Counted from the first letter of the stretch, positions 47,612 through 56,582 are shown. The stretch: DNA of 64,000 bases from Arthrobacter sp. ISL-48 (GCF_018613805.1 NZ_JAGGPL010000003.1:124001-188000), one strand, 5' to 3'. Notes: generated from the sequence alone by a model not told the origin. Numbers and translations: made by a program.

Positions 47612-48214
47612 ATGTCAATAAACTTCCGCTCACTGGCCAGCGCAGTCCGGACGTCCCTTCGGGTCCTGCAAGGGTTCTGGTCGGGCACTTCCCGTTCTCC
47701 GGGAACCGCAGAAAAAGGCGGCGCACGGGCCGGAACCAAAGTGCCTCAGCGTCCTGCCCCGCAGCAGCGGGCTCCCGGCGCTTCTTCCCGGCCTTCAGCG
47801 CGGACCGACCCTGCCGCGTATCCCGGAGACTTCACAGGCGTCGCGACTGTCCGCTACGCGCCCCAGCCCGACGGCGAGCCGGACCCCGGCGAGGTGGTGT
47901 GGACGTGGGTGCCGTACGAGGAAGACCCTGCGCTCGGAAAGGACCGTCCGGTCCTGGTGATCGGACACAACGGGCCTTACCTGCTGGGGCTGATGCTCAC
48001 GAGCAAGGACCACAACCAGGACCGCAACGGACGCAGTGACTATGTGGATATCGGAACGGGAGGCTGGGACCGCCAATTACGGCCGAGTGAAGCAAAGCTC
48101 GGAAGGATCCTTCAGGTAAACCCCGACAATATCCGGCGCGAGGGCGCAGTGCTGGACCGGGCCCATTTTGACCTGGTCGCCGAGGGACTCCGCCGCCGAC
48201 ACGGCTGGAAGTAG
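47612..48214 (+). CDS. PemK/MazF-like toxin-fold protein
   Basis: A 200-residue protein whose C-terminal half (about 75-190: VATVRYAPQPDGEPDPGEVVWTWVPYEED, KDRPVLVIGHNGPYLLGLMLTSKD, VDIGTGGWDRQLRPSEAKLGRILQV) fits the PemK/MazF beta-barrel, often an mRNA interferase. The first 75 residues are basic and low-complexity. ATG 47612 is six bases after TAGGGT (47600-47605), so leaderless. No antitoxin gene is adjacent. The R and S/T residues used for catalysis cannot be assigned by eye. Confidence 0.75.
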   Translation: MSINFRSLASAVRTSLRVLQGFWSGTSRSPGTAEKGGARAGTKVPQRPAPQQRAPGASSRPSARTDPAAYPGDFTGVATVRYAPQPDGEPDPGEVVWTWVPYEEDPALGKDRPVLVIGHNGPYLLGLMLTSKDHNQDRNGRSDYVDIGTGGWDRQLRPSEAKLGRILQVNPDNIRREGAVLDRAHFDLVAEGLRRRHGWK

Positions 48215-48383
48215 CCTGCCAAATGGCCAGCCTGTGGACCAATCTGCTATTCTTTATAGCTGTGTGTCCGTGCAGGTCGACGGCCACTGATGGTTGGCCG
48301 CCATAGGTATCCCCACGCCGCTCAGTCAATGGCCAATCTGAAAGCCCTCTAGACCATTTCCGCATTAAAAAGAGAGTTCACAC

Positions 48384-48644
48384 GTGGCGAATATCAAGTC
48401 CCAGAAGAAGCGCATCCTCACCAACGAGAAGGCACGCCTGCGCAACAACGCAGTCAAGTCTGAGCTGAAGACGGCCATCCGCGCCGTCAACACCGCCGTT
48501 GAGTCCACCGACAAGGATGCAGCTGCTGTTGCCCTGGTTGCTGCCAGCCGCAAGCTGGACAAGGCTGTCAGCAAGGGTGTTCTGCACAAGAACAACGCAG
48601 CGAACCGCAAGTCGGCGATCTCCAAGAAGGTCAACGCACTGTAA
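48384..48644 (+). CDS. rpsT: 30S ribosomal protein S20
   Basis: S20 binds 16S rRNA early in 30S assembly. The 86-residue basic protein ([21 protein letters not shown], then a helical Lys/Ala-rich core) is a clear match. GTG 48384 is preceded by AAAGAGAG. About 130 bases upstream a TATAGC hexamer (48255-48260) may be its -10; the leader can form a hairpin CGGCCA/TGGCCG (48281-48300). A palindromic terminator follows. Confidence 0.97.
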   Translation: MANIKSQKKRILTNEKARLRNNAVKSELKTAIRAVNTAVESTDKDAAAVALVAASRKLDKAVSKGVLHKNNAANRKSAISKKVNAL

Positions 48645-48671
48645 GGTTTCCAGTTCGCTTGAACTGATGGT

Positions 48672-48701
48672 TGTGGCCGGCACCCCGGGGTGCCGGCCAC
48701 A
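48672..48701. terminator. Palindromic terminator after rpsT
   Basis: TGTGGCCGGCACCCC is followed directly by its exact complement, a 30-base perfect palindrome, then CATCTTT. It lies between convergent rpsT and holA. Confidence 0.8.
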
Positions 48702-48739
48702 CATCTTTAAACCGGCGGGTAGCCGGTGGCTTGCAGGGG

Positions 48740-49765
48740 TCAGCGTCCCTGGACGGACATGGCAATAACCGTCACAGCATGCTCCACGGCGTAGACCGGA
48801 TCCCGGGAGAGGCCCTTGACCTGGGCGTCAGCTTCGGCGGTGGCCTGAATCGAGCGGACCAGCCCGTCCGGCGTCCACCTGCGGACGTCACGCTGGGCCT
48901 GTTCAACGAGCCAGGGCTGCATTCCCAGGTCCCGGGCAATCTGGGCCGGGGAGCCCTTGGCGCCGGCCACTTTGGCCACCGTCCGTAGCTTTGCTGCCAG
49001 AGCTGCCACGAGCGGAACGGGATCGGCTCCGGTTGCCAGGGCATGGCGAAGCATGGAGAGCGCGGCAGGCCCGTTTCCCGCCATCGCTGCATCCGCGACC
49101 TTGAACGCCGTGGCTTCGATCCGGCCACCGTAATAGCTGTCCACCAGCTCCGGCGTCACGGGTCCGCTGGCATCTGCGATCAGCTGGCTGCAGGCCGCCG
49201 CAAGTTCCGAAAGGTTGGCGCCGACGGCGTTGACCAGCGACTGCACTGCATCGGAATTGATCTTCCGGCCGGCAGCCCTGAATTCGGCAGCGACGAAGGC
49301 CGCCTTGTCGGCGTCCTTTTTCAATGGCTGGCAGTCAACCAGGGGCCAGCCGCCGGCCTTGACCGCGTCGAGGAGTTTTTTGCCGCGGACTCCCCCGGCG
49401 TGGCGGAGGACCAGGACGGCGTCCGGCTCCGGCCGCTCCAGGTAGGCGAGGGCATCAGCCAGGAAGGCGTCATTCATGGTTTCAAGGCCTTCGACCTCGA
49501 TCAGCTTGCTCTCGCCGAACAGGGAGGGGCTGATGTTCATGGCGAGTGTCCCGGCCTCGTAGCTGCCGGCGTTCAACCGGGTGACCTCGACGTCGGGGGA
49601 AGCCGCACGCACCAGCGACCTGACACGGTCCATGGTCCTGATGCCGAGGTATTCCTCCGGCCCGCTGACCAGGACAACGCCGGCAGGGGCTACGTCCCGC
49701 CAGGTGGCGGTGTTGGCAGTGTTGGACGCAGATGTCCGGTTTCGCGTGGTTGGCGCAGCGGCCAT
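48740..49765 (-). CDS. holA: DNA polymerase III subunit delta
   Basis: Delta opens the sliding clamp in the clamp loader. The 341-residue protein has VVLVSGPEEYLGIRTMDRVRSLVRAA at the N-terminus, EVEGLETMNDAFLADALAYLERPEPDAVLVLRHAGGVRGKKLLDAVKA in domain II and LLRHALATGADPVPLVAALAAKLRTVAKVAGAKG in the collar domain. ATG 49765 follows AGGAGG. The start overlaps the end of comEC by 76 bases. Confidence 0.94.
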   Translation of the reverse strand: MAAAPTTRNRTSASNTANTATWRDVAPAGVVLVSGPEEYLGIRTMDRVRSLVRAASPDVEVTRLNAGSYEAGTLAMNISPSLFGESKLIEVEGLETMNDAFLADALAYLERPEPDAVLVLRHAGGVRGKKLLDAVKAGGWPLVDCQPLKKDADKAAFVAAEFRAAGRKINSDAVQSLVNAVGANLSELAAACSQLIADASGPVTPELVDSYYGGRIEATAFKVADAAMAGNGPAALSMLRHALATGADPVPLVAALAAKLRTVAKVAGAKGSPAQIARDLGMQPWLVEQAQRDVRRWTPDGLVRSIQATAEADAQVKGLSRDPVYAVEHAVTVIAMSVQGR

Positions 49766-51624
49766 TCTGCATTCCTCCTGGAAGTGTTGGTGCGGTATCC
49801 AAGCCTGCCACGGCCGACCCGTGGCACAAAGCCGTGCCGGGCGCGCGGCCTGCGCCCTGCCCGGTATCCCAGTATGTGCCGTTCCGCCAGCATAAGGAAT
49901 TCCTCGATGCGGCGGTGCAGCCCTTGAGCCAGGTCAAGGCTCTGCCGCGGCCGGAGAGCCATCCGGACGACAACCAAAGTAAGCGCGGACAACAGCACCA
50001 TGGTGAGAAGTCCGTAGACCCCCTCAGTCCAGGGCAGCGAGGCCCCCGGGAGGGCGGCCATGAACCTGGCGACCCCGGCTACCCCCGCGCTGAAGGTGCC
50101 TGCCACGGCGATCAGAACGACGGCGGCCCAGGGCGCAAGGACCACCAGTGGCACCGCTGCCGTGCCGAGCAGCGTAACGGGTGCAACCAGCGGTGCGGCC
50201 ACCACATTCGCCAGCAGGGAATAGGCCGAAAATTGTGGCTGCAGAAGCACAATGACCGGGCCGCACAGCAGTTGGGCGGACAACGGCACGGCGAAAGCGG
50301 CCGCCACCCAGCGCGGAACGACGGCCGGGGTCCAGTCGACCATCCGTTGTCCGAGGACGATGATTCCGAGGGTTGCCAGCACTGACAGCAGGAACCCGAA
50401 GCTGGTCCCCAGCCCGGGATCATAGAGGAGCAGGCCGATCACAGCCAGGCAGAGGAAGCTGAGGCCGCGGCCGGACCGGCCGCCCGCCAGCGACCCGAGG
50501 GCGATCGAGCCCATCAGGGCCGCACGCAGGACGCTGGCATCCGGCCCGACCATGAGCACAAACAACCCCAGACCGCCCAGCGCCAGCGCGGCTGCCGGCA
50601 CTCTCGGCAACCGCAGGCTGCGGGCCGCCAACAGCAGGGCGCCCAGTACAAGGCTGCAGTTTGCCCCGCTCACCGCAGTCAAGTGGGTCATCCCAACACT
50701 TTTCATTGCCGCGTTCAATCCCTCGTCCAGGGCGCTCGTGTCGCCCGTGACCATGCCGGGCAGCAGGCCGCGGGCGTCAGGTGCGAGGAAGGAGGAAGCG
50801 GCCACGTAGCCACCGCGAAGGTCCTTGGCGCCAGCCTGCCAGCCGGAGGCGCCCGAAAGGATCATAGGGGCTGATGCCGCCAGAACCCCGGCCTCGGTCT
50901 GCCCTGCGTCCGAGGGCTTCAGCTTGCCCGTGGCCCGGACCACCTGGCCCGGCACCAGCTCCCCCCAGGCGCCCCCGCCCATCACCAGCAACTGCGCGCC
51001 GGCATGGATGACGTTCCCGTCCGCTATGACCTCCACGGTGACGACAGTCGCCGACCAACGATCCGGCATCCCTGCGTGCCCGGATGGTGAAACGGAGCGG
51101 GGAGATCCGGCAACTTCAAGGACGGCGACGACTGACTTTCCCGACGAGACAGCCTCCGCGAAAGGACCATCGTGCCGCTGGGACGACGAAACGGCTGAGT
51201 GTGCTGCGGCAGCCACGGCCAGCATCAAAGCGACGGAGCTGGTCATCAGCAGGCTTCGCCGGCCACGGGCGCCACTGGCCACAAGCAGAACGGCGACAAG
51301 TGCGAGGCCGCAGCACAACGCCACCAGCGCAGCCGGCGTCAGCCACACTCCCGCAATAGCTGCGCTCCACACCAGCAGCGCAGGGAGGGCCAGCCTCACA
51401 TCTGTCCGGCGTTGCGGGGCATTAACCCGCGCTGCCTTGGGCTCCTGGCTGCGCAGCATCTTCCCGAAACGTTCGCGCACCATTACCCCGGCCTGATACG
51501 TCGAGCCGGGCAGGCCAGCGTCGTCCGGCCCGTCCGCTTTGAGGCCGTCACTGCCGGAGCCGGATCCGTCATGCTTCCGTACCGCCGACTCCACATAGCG
51601 GCTCCAGGGACTGTGGCTGCTCAA
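49690..51624 (-). CDS. comEC: ComEC/Rec2-type DNA uptake channel lacking the metallo-beta-lactamase domain
   Basis: ComEC forms the membrane pore for DNA entry in natural transformation. The 644-residue protein has two N-terminal helices, an extracellular OB/DUF4131 part (about 150-265) and the Competence domain (HLTAVSGANCSLVLGALLLAARSL, VGPDASVLRAALMGSIALGSLAGGRSGRGLSFLCLAVIGLLLYDPGLGTSFGFLLSVLATLGI). It ends after the last helix with a basic tail and has no HxHxDH domain, unlike the longer B. subtilis type. The TTG at 51624 is tentative; ATG 51483 is a possible start. Confidence 0.88.
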   Translation of the reverse strand: MSSHSPWSRYVESAVRKHDGSGSGSDGLKADGPDDAGLPGSTYQAGVMVRERFGKMLRSQEPKAARVNAPQRRTDVRLALPALLVWSAAIAGVWLTPAALVALCCGLALVAVLLVASGARGRRSLLMTSSVALMLAVAAAAHSAVSSSQRHDGPFAEAVSSGKSVVAVLEVAGSPRSVSPSGHAGMPDRWSATVVTVEVIADGNVIHAGAQLLVMGGGAWGELVPGQVVRATGKLKPSDAGQTEAGVLAASAPMILSGASGWQAGAKDLRGGYVAASSFLAPDARGLLPGMVTGDTSALDEGLNAAMKSVGMTHLTAVSGANCSLVLGALLLAARSLRLPRVPAAALALGGLGLFVLMVGPDASVLRAALMGSIALGSLAGGRSGRGLSFLCLAVIGLLLYDPGLGTSFGFLLSVLATLGIIVLGQRMVDWTPAVVPRWVAAAFAVPLSAQLLCGPVIVLLQPQFSAYSLLANVVAAPLVAPVTLLGTAAVPLVVLAPWAAVVLIAVAGTFSAGVAGVARFMAALPGASLPWTEGVYGLLTMVLLSALTLVVVRMALRPRQSLDLAQGLHRRIEEFLMLAERHILGYRAGRRPRARHGFVPRVGRGRLGYRTNTSRRNAEWPLRQPRETGHLRPTLPTPPPGGT

Positions 51625-51669
51625 TTCTCCACCTGCCCGCTGGCTTCTGCCTTCACTGGGGACCTCACG

Positions 51670-52584
51670 TCAGACCCCCAGCAAGGGAAGCAGCGTCTCG
51701 AGCATCTTCGGCCCGACACCGTCCACCGCATCAAGCTCCTCCACTGTTTTGAACGGCCCGTGTTCCTTCCGCCAGTCCACGATGCGCTGGGCCAGGACCG
51801 GACCCACCTTGGGCAGCGCGTCAAGTTCTTCCATGCTGGCAGTGTTGAGATTGGTCTTGCCGCCGGCAGCCGCGGCAGAACCCCCCAGGCCCTCGCCACT
51901 CCCGGATGCGCCTGATGACGCTCCTGAGGAATCGGGCGGCAGGAACTCACCCGGCAGCGGGACATAGACCTTCTGGCCATCCAGCACCACCGCTGCAAGG
52001 TTGAGGCGGTTCAGATCCGCCGTCGGAGTGCTCCCGCCGGCAGCTGCGACGGCCTCGTGCACCCGGCTCCCGGAGGGCAATTGCACGACGCCTGGCCTGG
52101 CCACTGCACCTGCGACATGGACAACAATGCCGGCCGCCACACCCGGTGATCCTTCGGATTGACCTGGATCTGCGGGCTCCGGCCCCGCGGGCTCCCCGGC
52201 CGCCGACGGGGCGCCGGACGACGTGACATCGCTCAGCGGAACCACCTCCGGCCGGCCCGCGGAGACCTGCCACCAGAACCAGGCGCCAGCCGCGACTGCA
52301 ACGATGCCTATGAGAACGGCAACCCGACGACCAAGACGCCATCTCAGGGCTGGCCCAACGCGGCCCGCGCCAGGAAGCGGCGGCCCGGGGTTGCCGTCAG
52401 CGCGATCCTTCCCGCCCAGGCCTTCGCTCCCACCAACCTGGTCTCCGCCGTCGTACTGGAAAGCCTCCCCGCCCCTGTCCGAAAGAAGTGCCGTTCGGGG
52501 CCCGTCCCCCAGAGTGGCCTGAAGCCGGTCCCTGGCATGGCGCGCCCCGTGACGTGTAGCTGTTCCAGCGTCCAGACGTGACAT
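51670..52584 (-). CDS. comEA: ComEA-like helix-hairpin-helix DNA-binding protein
   Basis: ComEA captures incoming DNA at the membrane. The 304-residue protein has a polar cytoplasmic N-terminus (about 85 residues, longer than usual), one transmembrane helix (VAVLIGIVAVAAGAWFWW), a Pro/Gly/Ser linker, an SLBB domain (IVVHVAGAVARPGVVQLPSGSRVHEAVAAAGG) and a C-terminal helix-hairpin-helix pair (NLNTASMEELDALPKVGPVLAQRIVDWR, VEELDAVDGVGPKMLETL). Upstream of comEC in the same operon. Confidence 0.93.
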   Translation of the reverse strand: MSRLDAGTATRHGARHARDRLQATLGDGPRTALLSDRGGEAFQYDGGDQVGGSEGLGGKDRADGNPGPPLPGAGRVGPALRWRLGRRVAVLIGIVAVAAGAWFWWQVSAGRPEVVPLSDVTSSGAPSAAGEPAGPEPADPGQSEGSPGVAAGIVVHVAGAVARPGVVQLPSGSRVHEAVAAAGGSTPTADLNRLNLAAVVLDGQKVYVPLPGEFLPPDSSGASSGASGSGEGLGGSAAAAGGKTNLNTASMEELDALPKVGPVLAQRIVDWRKEHGPFKTVEELDAVDGVGPKMLETLLPLLGV

Positions 52585-52632
52585 ATCCCCACGCTAGGCA
52601 GGCAGCGCCCGAAGTGGCAGGGCCGGCATTCG

Positions 52633-53658
52633 CTATGTGGAAAGCCCCGGCAGGTCCACCGCATCAGCGGGTGGAACGCTTTCCCCCAATATGCCGCTCT
52701 CGCCTACGATCACGGCCAGCACCCCCAGCCCGGCATGCGCGGCGAGGACGGCCGGCAACGAACTGATCTGGGCCGGCGGGCAATGGGGCATCGCAGCGGC
52801 CAGCCTTCCCGCGAGCCCTTCCGCCTCTGCAGGGTTGCCGAAGTGATGGACCGCAAGGAGGGCCTTGCCGTCCGGGCGGGAGGCTGCGTCGGCGGCCGCT
52901 ATTTCCTCCAGCCGGGCTACGGCCCTGGCTGCTGAGCGGACCTTTTCGAGCGGCACGATCTTGCCGCCGTCGACGGCCAGGATCGGCTTGATCGAGAACA
53001 TGGTTCCGAGCAGGGACGCAGCGGCCCCGACTCTTCCGCCGCGGCGGAGTTGTTCAAGGCTGGGAACATAGAAGTACACCTTGGTCCGTGCCAGCTGTTC
53101 CTCGGCGACGGCGCGGACGCCGGCTGCGTCCTGGCCGGCAGCGGCGGCCACGACGGCCGCCTGCACTCCCATCCCCTGGGCCATACCCACCGTCCCGGAA
53201 TCGACGACCTCAACACTGATGCCCACCTTGCCGGCGGCCAGCCTTGCCGCATCGGCGGTCCCGGACAGTCCGCCGGAGATATGGATGGACACCACAGCTT
53301 CGTAACCCCGGCGCTCGGCAGCCAGAAACGCCTGCTCAAACTGGCCCGGCGATGGCCGGGAGGTCTTGACCGGGGTGCCGGCCGCCAAGGCCAAAGCAAT
53401 GGTTTGGGTGATGTCGTCCTCACCCTCGCCGTAGATTTCCTCGCCCACCATCACGGGCATGGGAATCACGGTCAGCCGGCCATCGCCGGAGAATGCCCTC
53501 ACCCAGTCAGCCGGCAACGCGGCCGCGGAGTCGGTCACGACGGCCGCGCGGACGACCGGGGAAGGCACGCCAGCGGAGGTGCCTGGCCGCGGTGCCAGAC
53601 GGAGGGCAGCAAGACGGCCCCGAAGCCAGAGCCAGGCAGCGGCATCACGGTCGGGCAA
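52633..53658 (-). CDS. DegV family fatty-acid-binding protein
   Basis: DegV/FakB-type proteins present fatty acids to a kinase. The 341-residue protein has VVTDSAAALPADWV (usual TDSTxDLP), VKTSRPSPGQFEQAF, SIHISGGLSGTADAARLAA, VVDSGTVGMAQG, LRRGGRVGAAASLLGTMFSIKPIL and a C-terminal HAGLGVLAVIVG. An N-terminal extension of about 35 residues precedes the domain. TTG 53658 is supported by AGGAGG at good spacing. It is the gene between leuS and comEA. Confidence 0.9.
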   Translation of the reverse strand: MPDRDAAAWLWLRGRLAALRLAPRPGTSAGVPSPVVRAAVVTDSAAALPADWVRAFSGDGRLTVIPMPVMVGEEIYGEGEDDITQTIALALAAGTPVKTSRPSPGQFEQAFLAAERRGYEAVVSIHISGGLSGTADAARLAAGKVGISVEVVDSGTVGMAQGMGVQAAVVAAAAGQDAAGVRAVAEEQLARTKVYFYVPSLEQLRRGGRVGAAASLLGTMFSIKPILAVDGGKIVPLEKVRSAARAVARLEEIAAADAASRPDGKALLAVHHFGNPAEAEGLAGRLAAAMPHCPPAQISSLPAVLAAHAGLGVLAVIVGESGILGESVPPADAVDLPGLST

Positions 53659-53680
53659 GCGTGCCTCCTGGAATCATGGG

Positions 53681-53706
53681 GGGCCGCCGGAAAGGCCCGG
53701 CGGCCC
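53681..53706 (-). terminator. GC-rich hairpin after leuS
   Basis: GGGCCGCCGG (53681-53690) pairs with CCGGCGGCCC (53697-53706) around a six-base loop, eight bases after the leuS stop. No T tract follows, so it may only pause or protect the mRNA, and the DegV gene downstream could still be cotranscribed. Confidence 0.55.
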
Positions 53707-53713
53707 GAACCGG

Positions 53714-56263
53714 CTATGCCGGGACGATGTTCACCAGTTTAGGCACGCGGACGATCACCGTGCGGATGCCGCGGCCGTCAAGTGCACGCTGGACATTTTC
53801 CGAGCCCAGCGCAAGCTCGCGGAGCCGGTCCTCGCTGATGTCAGGCGCGACCTCCAGGCGGTCCCTGACTTTGCCCTGCACCTGAACGACAGCTGTGACG
53901 GTGGCCTGGACCAGCAGGGACTCGTCGTGCGCAGGCCAGCCCGCGTTGGCGACGGAGGCTTGATGGCCCAGGATATTCCACATGTCCTCCGCCGTGTAGG
54001 GCGCAAAGAGGCTGAGGATGACGGCGACCGCCTCCGCGGCCTCCCGTACGGCCGGGTCCGCAGCGCCCGCGCCGGAGTCAATGGCCTTGCGGGTTGCATT
54101 GACGAGTTCCATGAGCTTGGCCACCACAACGTTGAACTTGTTGTGGTTCAGCAGCTCCGCCGCATCCGCGATGGTCCGGTGCGTCACAGACCTCAGCGCG
54201 CGGTCACCGGCAGTGAAGTCGGCTCCGGGGAGGCTGGCCACGTCCTGGGCCAGGCGCCATGCCCGTGCCAGGAACTTCGCAGAGCCCGACGGCGAGACGT
54301 CCGCCCAGTCCACGTCATCCTCTGGCGGGGAGGCGAAGATCATAGTCAGGCGCACGGCGTCCACACCATACTTATCGAGCTGTTCGCCAAGGTCCACGCC
54401 GTTGCCCAGCGACTTGCTCATGGCTTTGCCGCCATTGAGGACCTGGCCCTGGTTCAGGAGTGCACTAAAAGGCTCATCAGTGTCGATCATGCCCAGGTCG
54501 TGGATGACCTTGGTAAAGAACCGTGCGTAGAGCAGGTGCAGGATGGCGTGCTCCACGCCGCCCACGTACTGCCCCACCGGCATCCAGTCGTTGATCTTCT
54601 CGGGATCGAAGGGACCTTCGGTGTACTGGGGCGAAACAAACCGCAGGAAGTACCAGGACGAGTCAACAAACGTATCCATTGTGTCGGTGTCGCGCTTGGC
54701 AGGACCGTGGCAGTTGGGGCACGCAACGTTGACCCAGGCTTCGGCAGCCGCCAGAGGCGACGTGCCTTTCGGAGACAGGTCTTCGCCGCGCAGGTCCGCC
54801 GGCAGGGTGACGGGCAGCTCGTCGTCAGGCACCGGCACTTCGCCGCAGTCAGGGCAGTGAATGATCGGGATGGGCGTCCCCCAGAACCGCTGGCGGCTCA
54901 GCAGCCAGTCCCGCAGGCGGAAGTTGACGAACTTTTCGCCCGTTCCCTGCTTTTCCAGGATGTCGATCGCCGCCGGAATGGCCTCCGCCTTGAGCAGGCC
55001 GTCCAGGACGCCGGAGTTGATCAGGGTACCCTCCCCTGCTGTGGCCGTGCCTGAGACGGCGGGGTCCTCCTCGCCGGTGTCCAGTACGGCTCGGACGGGC
55101 AGGTCGAAGGTCTTCGCGAAATCGAGGTCGCGCTGGTCGTGCGCCGGAACGGCCATGATGGCCCCGGTGCCGTAGTCGGCCAGCACGTAGTCGGCAGCCC
55201 ACACGGGCAGCTTCTCGCCGTTCAGCGGATTGACGGCGTACCTGCCGGTGAACACACCTGTCTTTTCGCGCTCAGTGGACTGGCGTTCGATTTCGGTCAG
55301 CGCCTTGACCTGTTCGCGGTAGGCATCCAGGGCAGCCCTGTGCTCGTCCGTGACCAGCTCAGCCGCCAGCGGCGCATCGGCGGCCACGACGAAGAATGTG
55401 GCGCCGTAGAGGGTGTCCGGGCGCGTGGTGAAGACGGTGACGTCCTTGGCGGGCCTGCCGCCGTCGGCCTCGATCACAAAGCTGACGTGCGCGCCTTCGG
55501 AGCGGCCGATCCAGTTCTTCTGCATGGCCAGGACACGTTCGGGCCAGTGTCCGCGCAGCTCGTCCATGTCATCCAGCAGCCTGTCGGCGTACTCGGTGAT
55601 CTTGAAATACCACTGGTTCAGTGACTTCTTGGTGACAGGGGTGCCGCAACGCTCGCAGGCGCCGTTGACCACTTGCTCGTTCGCCAGCACCGTCTGGTCC
55701 TTCGGGCACCAGTTGACCGGGGAATCCTTGCGGTAGGCCAGGCCGCGCTCGTAGAAACGCTTGAACAGCCACTGGGTCCAGCGGTAGTAGCCGGGGTCGG
55801 AGGTGTGGAGCCGGCGGGACCAGTCCGCCGAAATCGCGTACCGCTTGAAGGACGCGGCCTGCGTATCGATGTTGGCGTAGGTCCACTCGCTGGGGTGCGC
55901 ATTGCGTTTGATGGCGGCGTTCTCGGCAGGCAGGCCAAAGGAGTCCCAGCCAATCGGGTGCAGCACGTCATAGCCCTGCTGGCGCAGGTACCGCGCCACC
56001 ACATCACCCATGGCAAAAGCCTCGGCGTGGCCCATATGGAGGTCACCGGATGGGTACGGGAACATGTCCAGCACATAACGGCGCTCGCGGGACCCGTCAT
56101 CAACGGGGGTGAAGACCTTCAGGTCTTCCCATACCTGTGGCCATTTGGCCTCCATCGCGGCGAAGCTGTAGGTGCCTTCCTCAGGACCGCCCGCTGCCAC
56201 TGCTGATGTTCCGGTTTCTGTCTCCGGCTGAACGCTCACTGCTGCCCTCTTCTGTTCTGTCAT
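53714..56263 (-). CDS. leuS: Leucyl-tRNA synthetase
   Basis: LeuRS charges tRNA-Leu and edits errors. The 849-residue class I enzyme has the HIGH equivalent HMGH in [16 protein letters not shown], a zinc-type pair ([18 protein letters not shown]), the CP1 editing domain ([32 protein letters not shown]), and MSKS in [17 protein letters not shown] 56263 is chosen; the open frame continues to 56413, but that part is the attenuator leader. There is no ribosome binding site at this ATG. Instead AGGAGG serves a six-codon mini-ORF whose stop overlaps it, so translation is probably by reinitiation. Confidence 0.95.
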   Translation of the reverse strand: MTEQKRAAVSVQPETETGTSAVAAGGPEEGTYSFAAMEAKWPQVWEDLKVFTPVDDGSRERRYVLDMFPYPSGDLHMGHAEAFAMGDVVARYLRQQGYDVLHPIGWDSFGLPAENAAIKRNAHPSEWTYANIDTQAASFKRYAISADWSRRLHTSDPGYYRWTQWLFKRFYERGLAYRKDSPVNWCPKDQTVLANEQVVNGACERCGTPVTKKSLNQWYFKITEYADRLLDDMDELRGHWPERVLAMQKNWIGRSEGAHVSFVIEADGGRPAKDVTVFTTRPDTLYGATFFVVAADAPLAAELVTDEHRAALDAYREQVKALTEIERQSTEREKTGVFTGRYAVNPLNGEKLPVWAADYVLADYGTGAIMAVPAHDQRDLDFAKTFDLPVRAVLDTGEEDPAVSGTATAGEGTLINSGVLDGLLKAEAIPAAIDILEKQGTGEKFVNFRLRDWLLSRQRFWGTPIPIIHCPDCGEVPVPDDELPVTLPADLRGEDLSPKGTSPLAAAEAWVNVACPNCHGPAKRDTDTMDTFVDSSWYFLRFVSPQYTEGPFDPEKINDWMPVGQYVGGVEHAILHLLYARFFTKVIHDLGMIDTDEPFSALLNQGQVLNGGKAMSKSLGNGVDLGEQLDKYGVDAVRLTMIFASPPEDDVDWADVSPSGSAKFLARAWRLAQDVASLPGADFTAGDRALRSVTHRTIADAAELLNHNKFNVVVAKLMELVNATRKAIDSGAGAADPAVREAAEAVAVILSLFAPYTAEDMWNILGHQASVANAGWPAHDESLLVQATVTAVVQVQGKVRDRLEVAPDISEDRLRELALGSENVQRALDGRGIRTVIVRVPKLVNIVPA

Positions 56264-56280
56264 CGCATCGGTGCTGCCAT
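56260..56280 (-). CDS. Six-codon mini-ORF coupled to leuS
   Basis: ATG at 56280 encodes MAAPMR and stops at TGA overlapping the leuS start codon (ATGA). AGGAGG (56297-56292) lies 11 bases before its ATG and is the only good ribosome binding site in the leuS leader. The arrangement suggests translational coupling; expression is inferred. Confidence 0.45.
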   Translation of the reverse strand: MAAPMR

Positions 56281-56327
56281 GACGGTCTGATCCTCCTGCC
56301 GCTGGCCGTAAACAGGCCCGGACACAC

Positions 56328-56351
56328 AAAAGCCCCTCTCCATGGAGGGGC
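56328..56351 (-). terminator. Intrinsic terminator in the leuS leader (attenuator)
   Basis: On the transcript GCCCCTC (56351-56345) pairs with GAGGGGC (56338-56332) around a six-base loop and is followed directly by TTTT (56331-56328). It lies 40 bases after the stop codon of a leucine-rich leader peptide and 65 bases before the leuS start. A transcription attenuator is inferred. Confidence 0.7.
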
Positions 56352-56390
56352 GGCCGCACGGCGATCCGTTTGTTTCCGGATACCGGGCGG

Positions 56391-56417
56391 CTAGCTAAGC
56401 AGAAGGATCGCACGCAT
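56391..56417 (-). CDS. Leucine-rich leader peptide of leuS
   Basis: ATG at 56417 encodes MRAILLLS then TAG: Ile and three consecutive leucine codons (CTT CTG CTT) within eight codons. TAAAGT (56429-56424) lies six bases upstream, so the leader is probably translated from a leaderless mRNA. Ribosome stalling at the leucine codons when charged tRNA-Leu is scarce would favour transcription of leuS. Leucine attenuators before leuS are known from some streptomycetes. Confidence 0.7.
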   Translation of the reverse strand: MRAILLLS

Positions 56418-56493
56418 AGGACTACTTTAGCGCACCGGTCCCTTCACATAAACGTAAGTCGCCACGAGCGGCTGGATAGGACGGGTATTCGAC

Positions 56494-56569
56494 GAGAGGG
56501 GCCGGTGACTCCCCGCCATGGTGTGGTGGGCACCGCGAAGCGGGCGGGCGGGAGTCACCGGCCCCTCTC
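56494..56569 (-). terminator. Long inverted repeat after glpK
   Basis: A 19-base arm at 56494-56512 is exactly complementary to 56551-56569, with a 38-base loop that contains GC-rich sub-hairpins. It begins 14 bases after the glpK stop and separates the glycerol operon from the leuS leader. No T tract is seen on the minus strand. Confidence 0.6.
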
Positions 56570-56582
56570 ATTCAACCCGGGA

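Noticed and set aside
53459-55054. 531-residue ORF antisense to leuS and degV
   Set aside because: It runs across two well-supported genes on the other strand, and its composition is that of a reverse-frame artefact.
56264-56413. 50-residue N-terminal extension of LeuRS
   Set aside because: The segment coincides with the leader peptide region and terminator hairpin, and LeuRS proteins start near the MTEQ position.
56264-56417. T-box riboswitch for leuS
   Set aside because: I find no T-box TGGNACC sequence and no specifier stem; the leader peptide and hairpin explain the region better.
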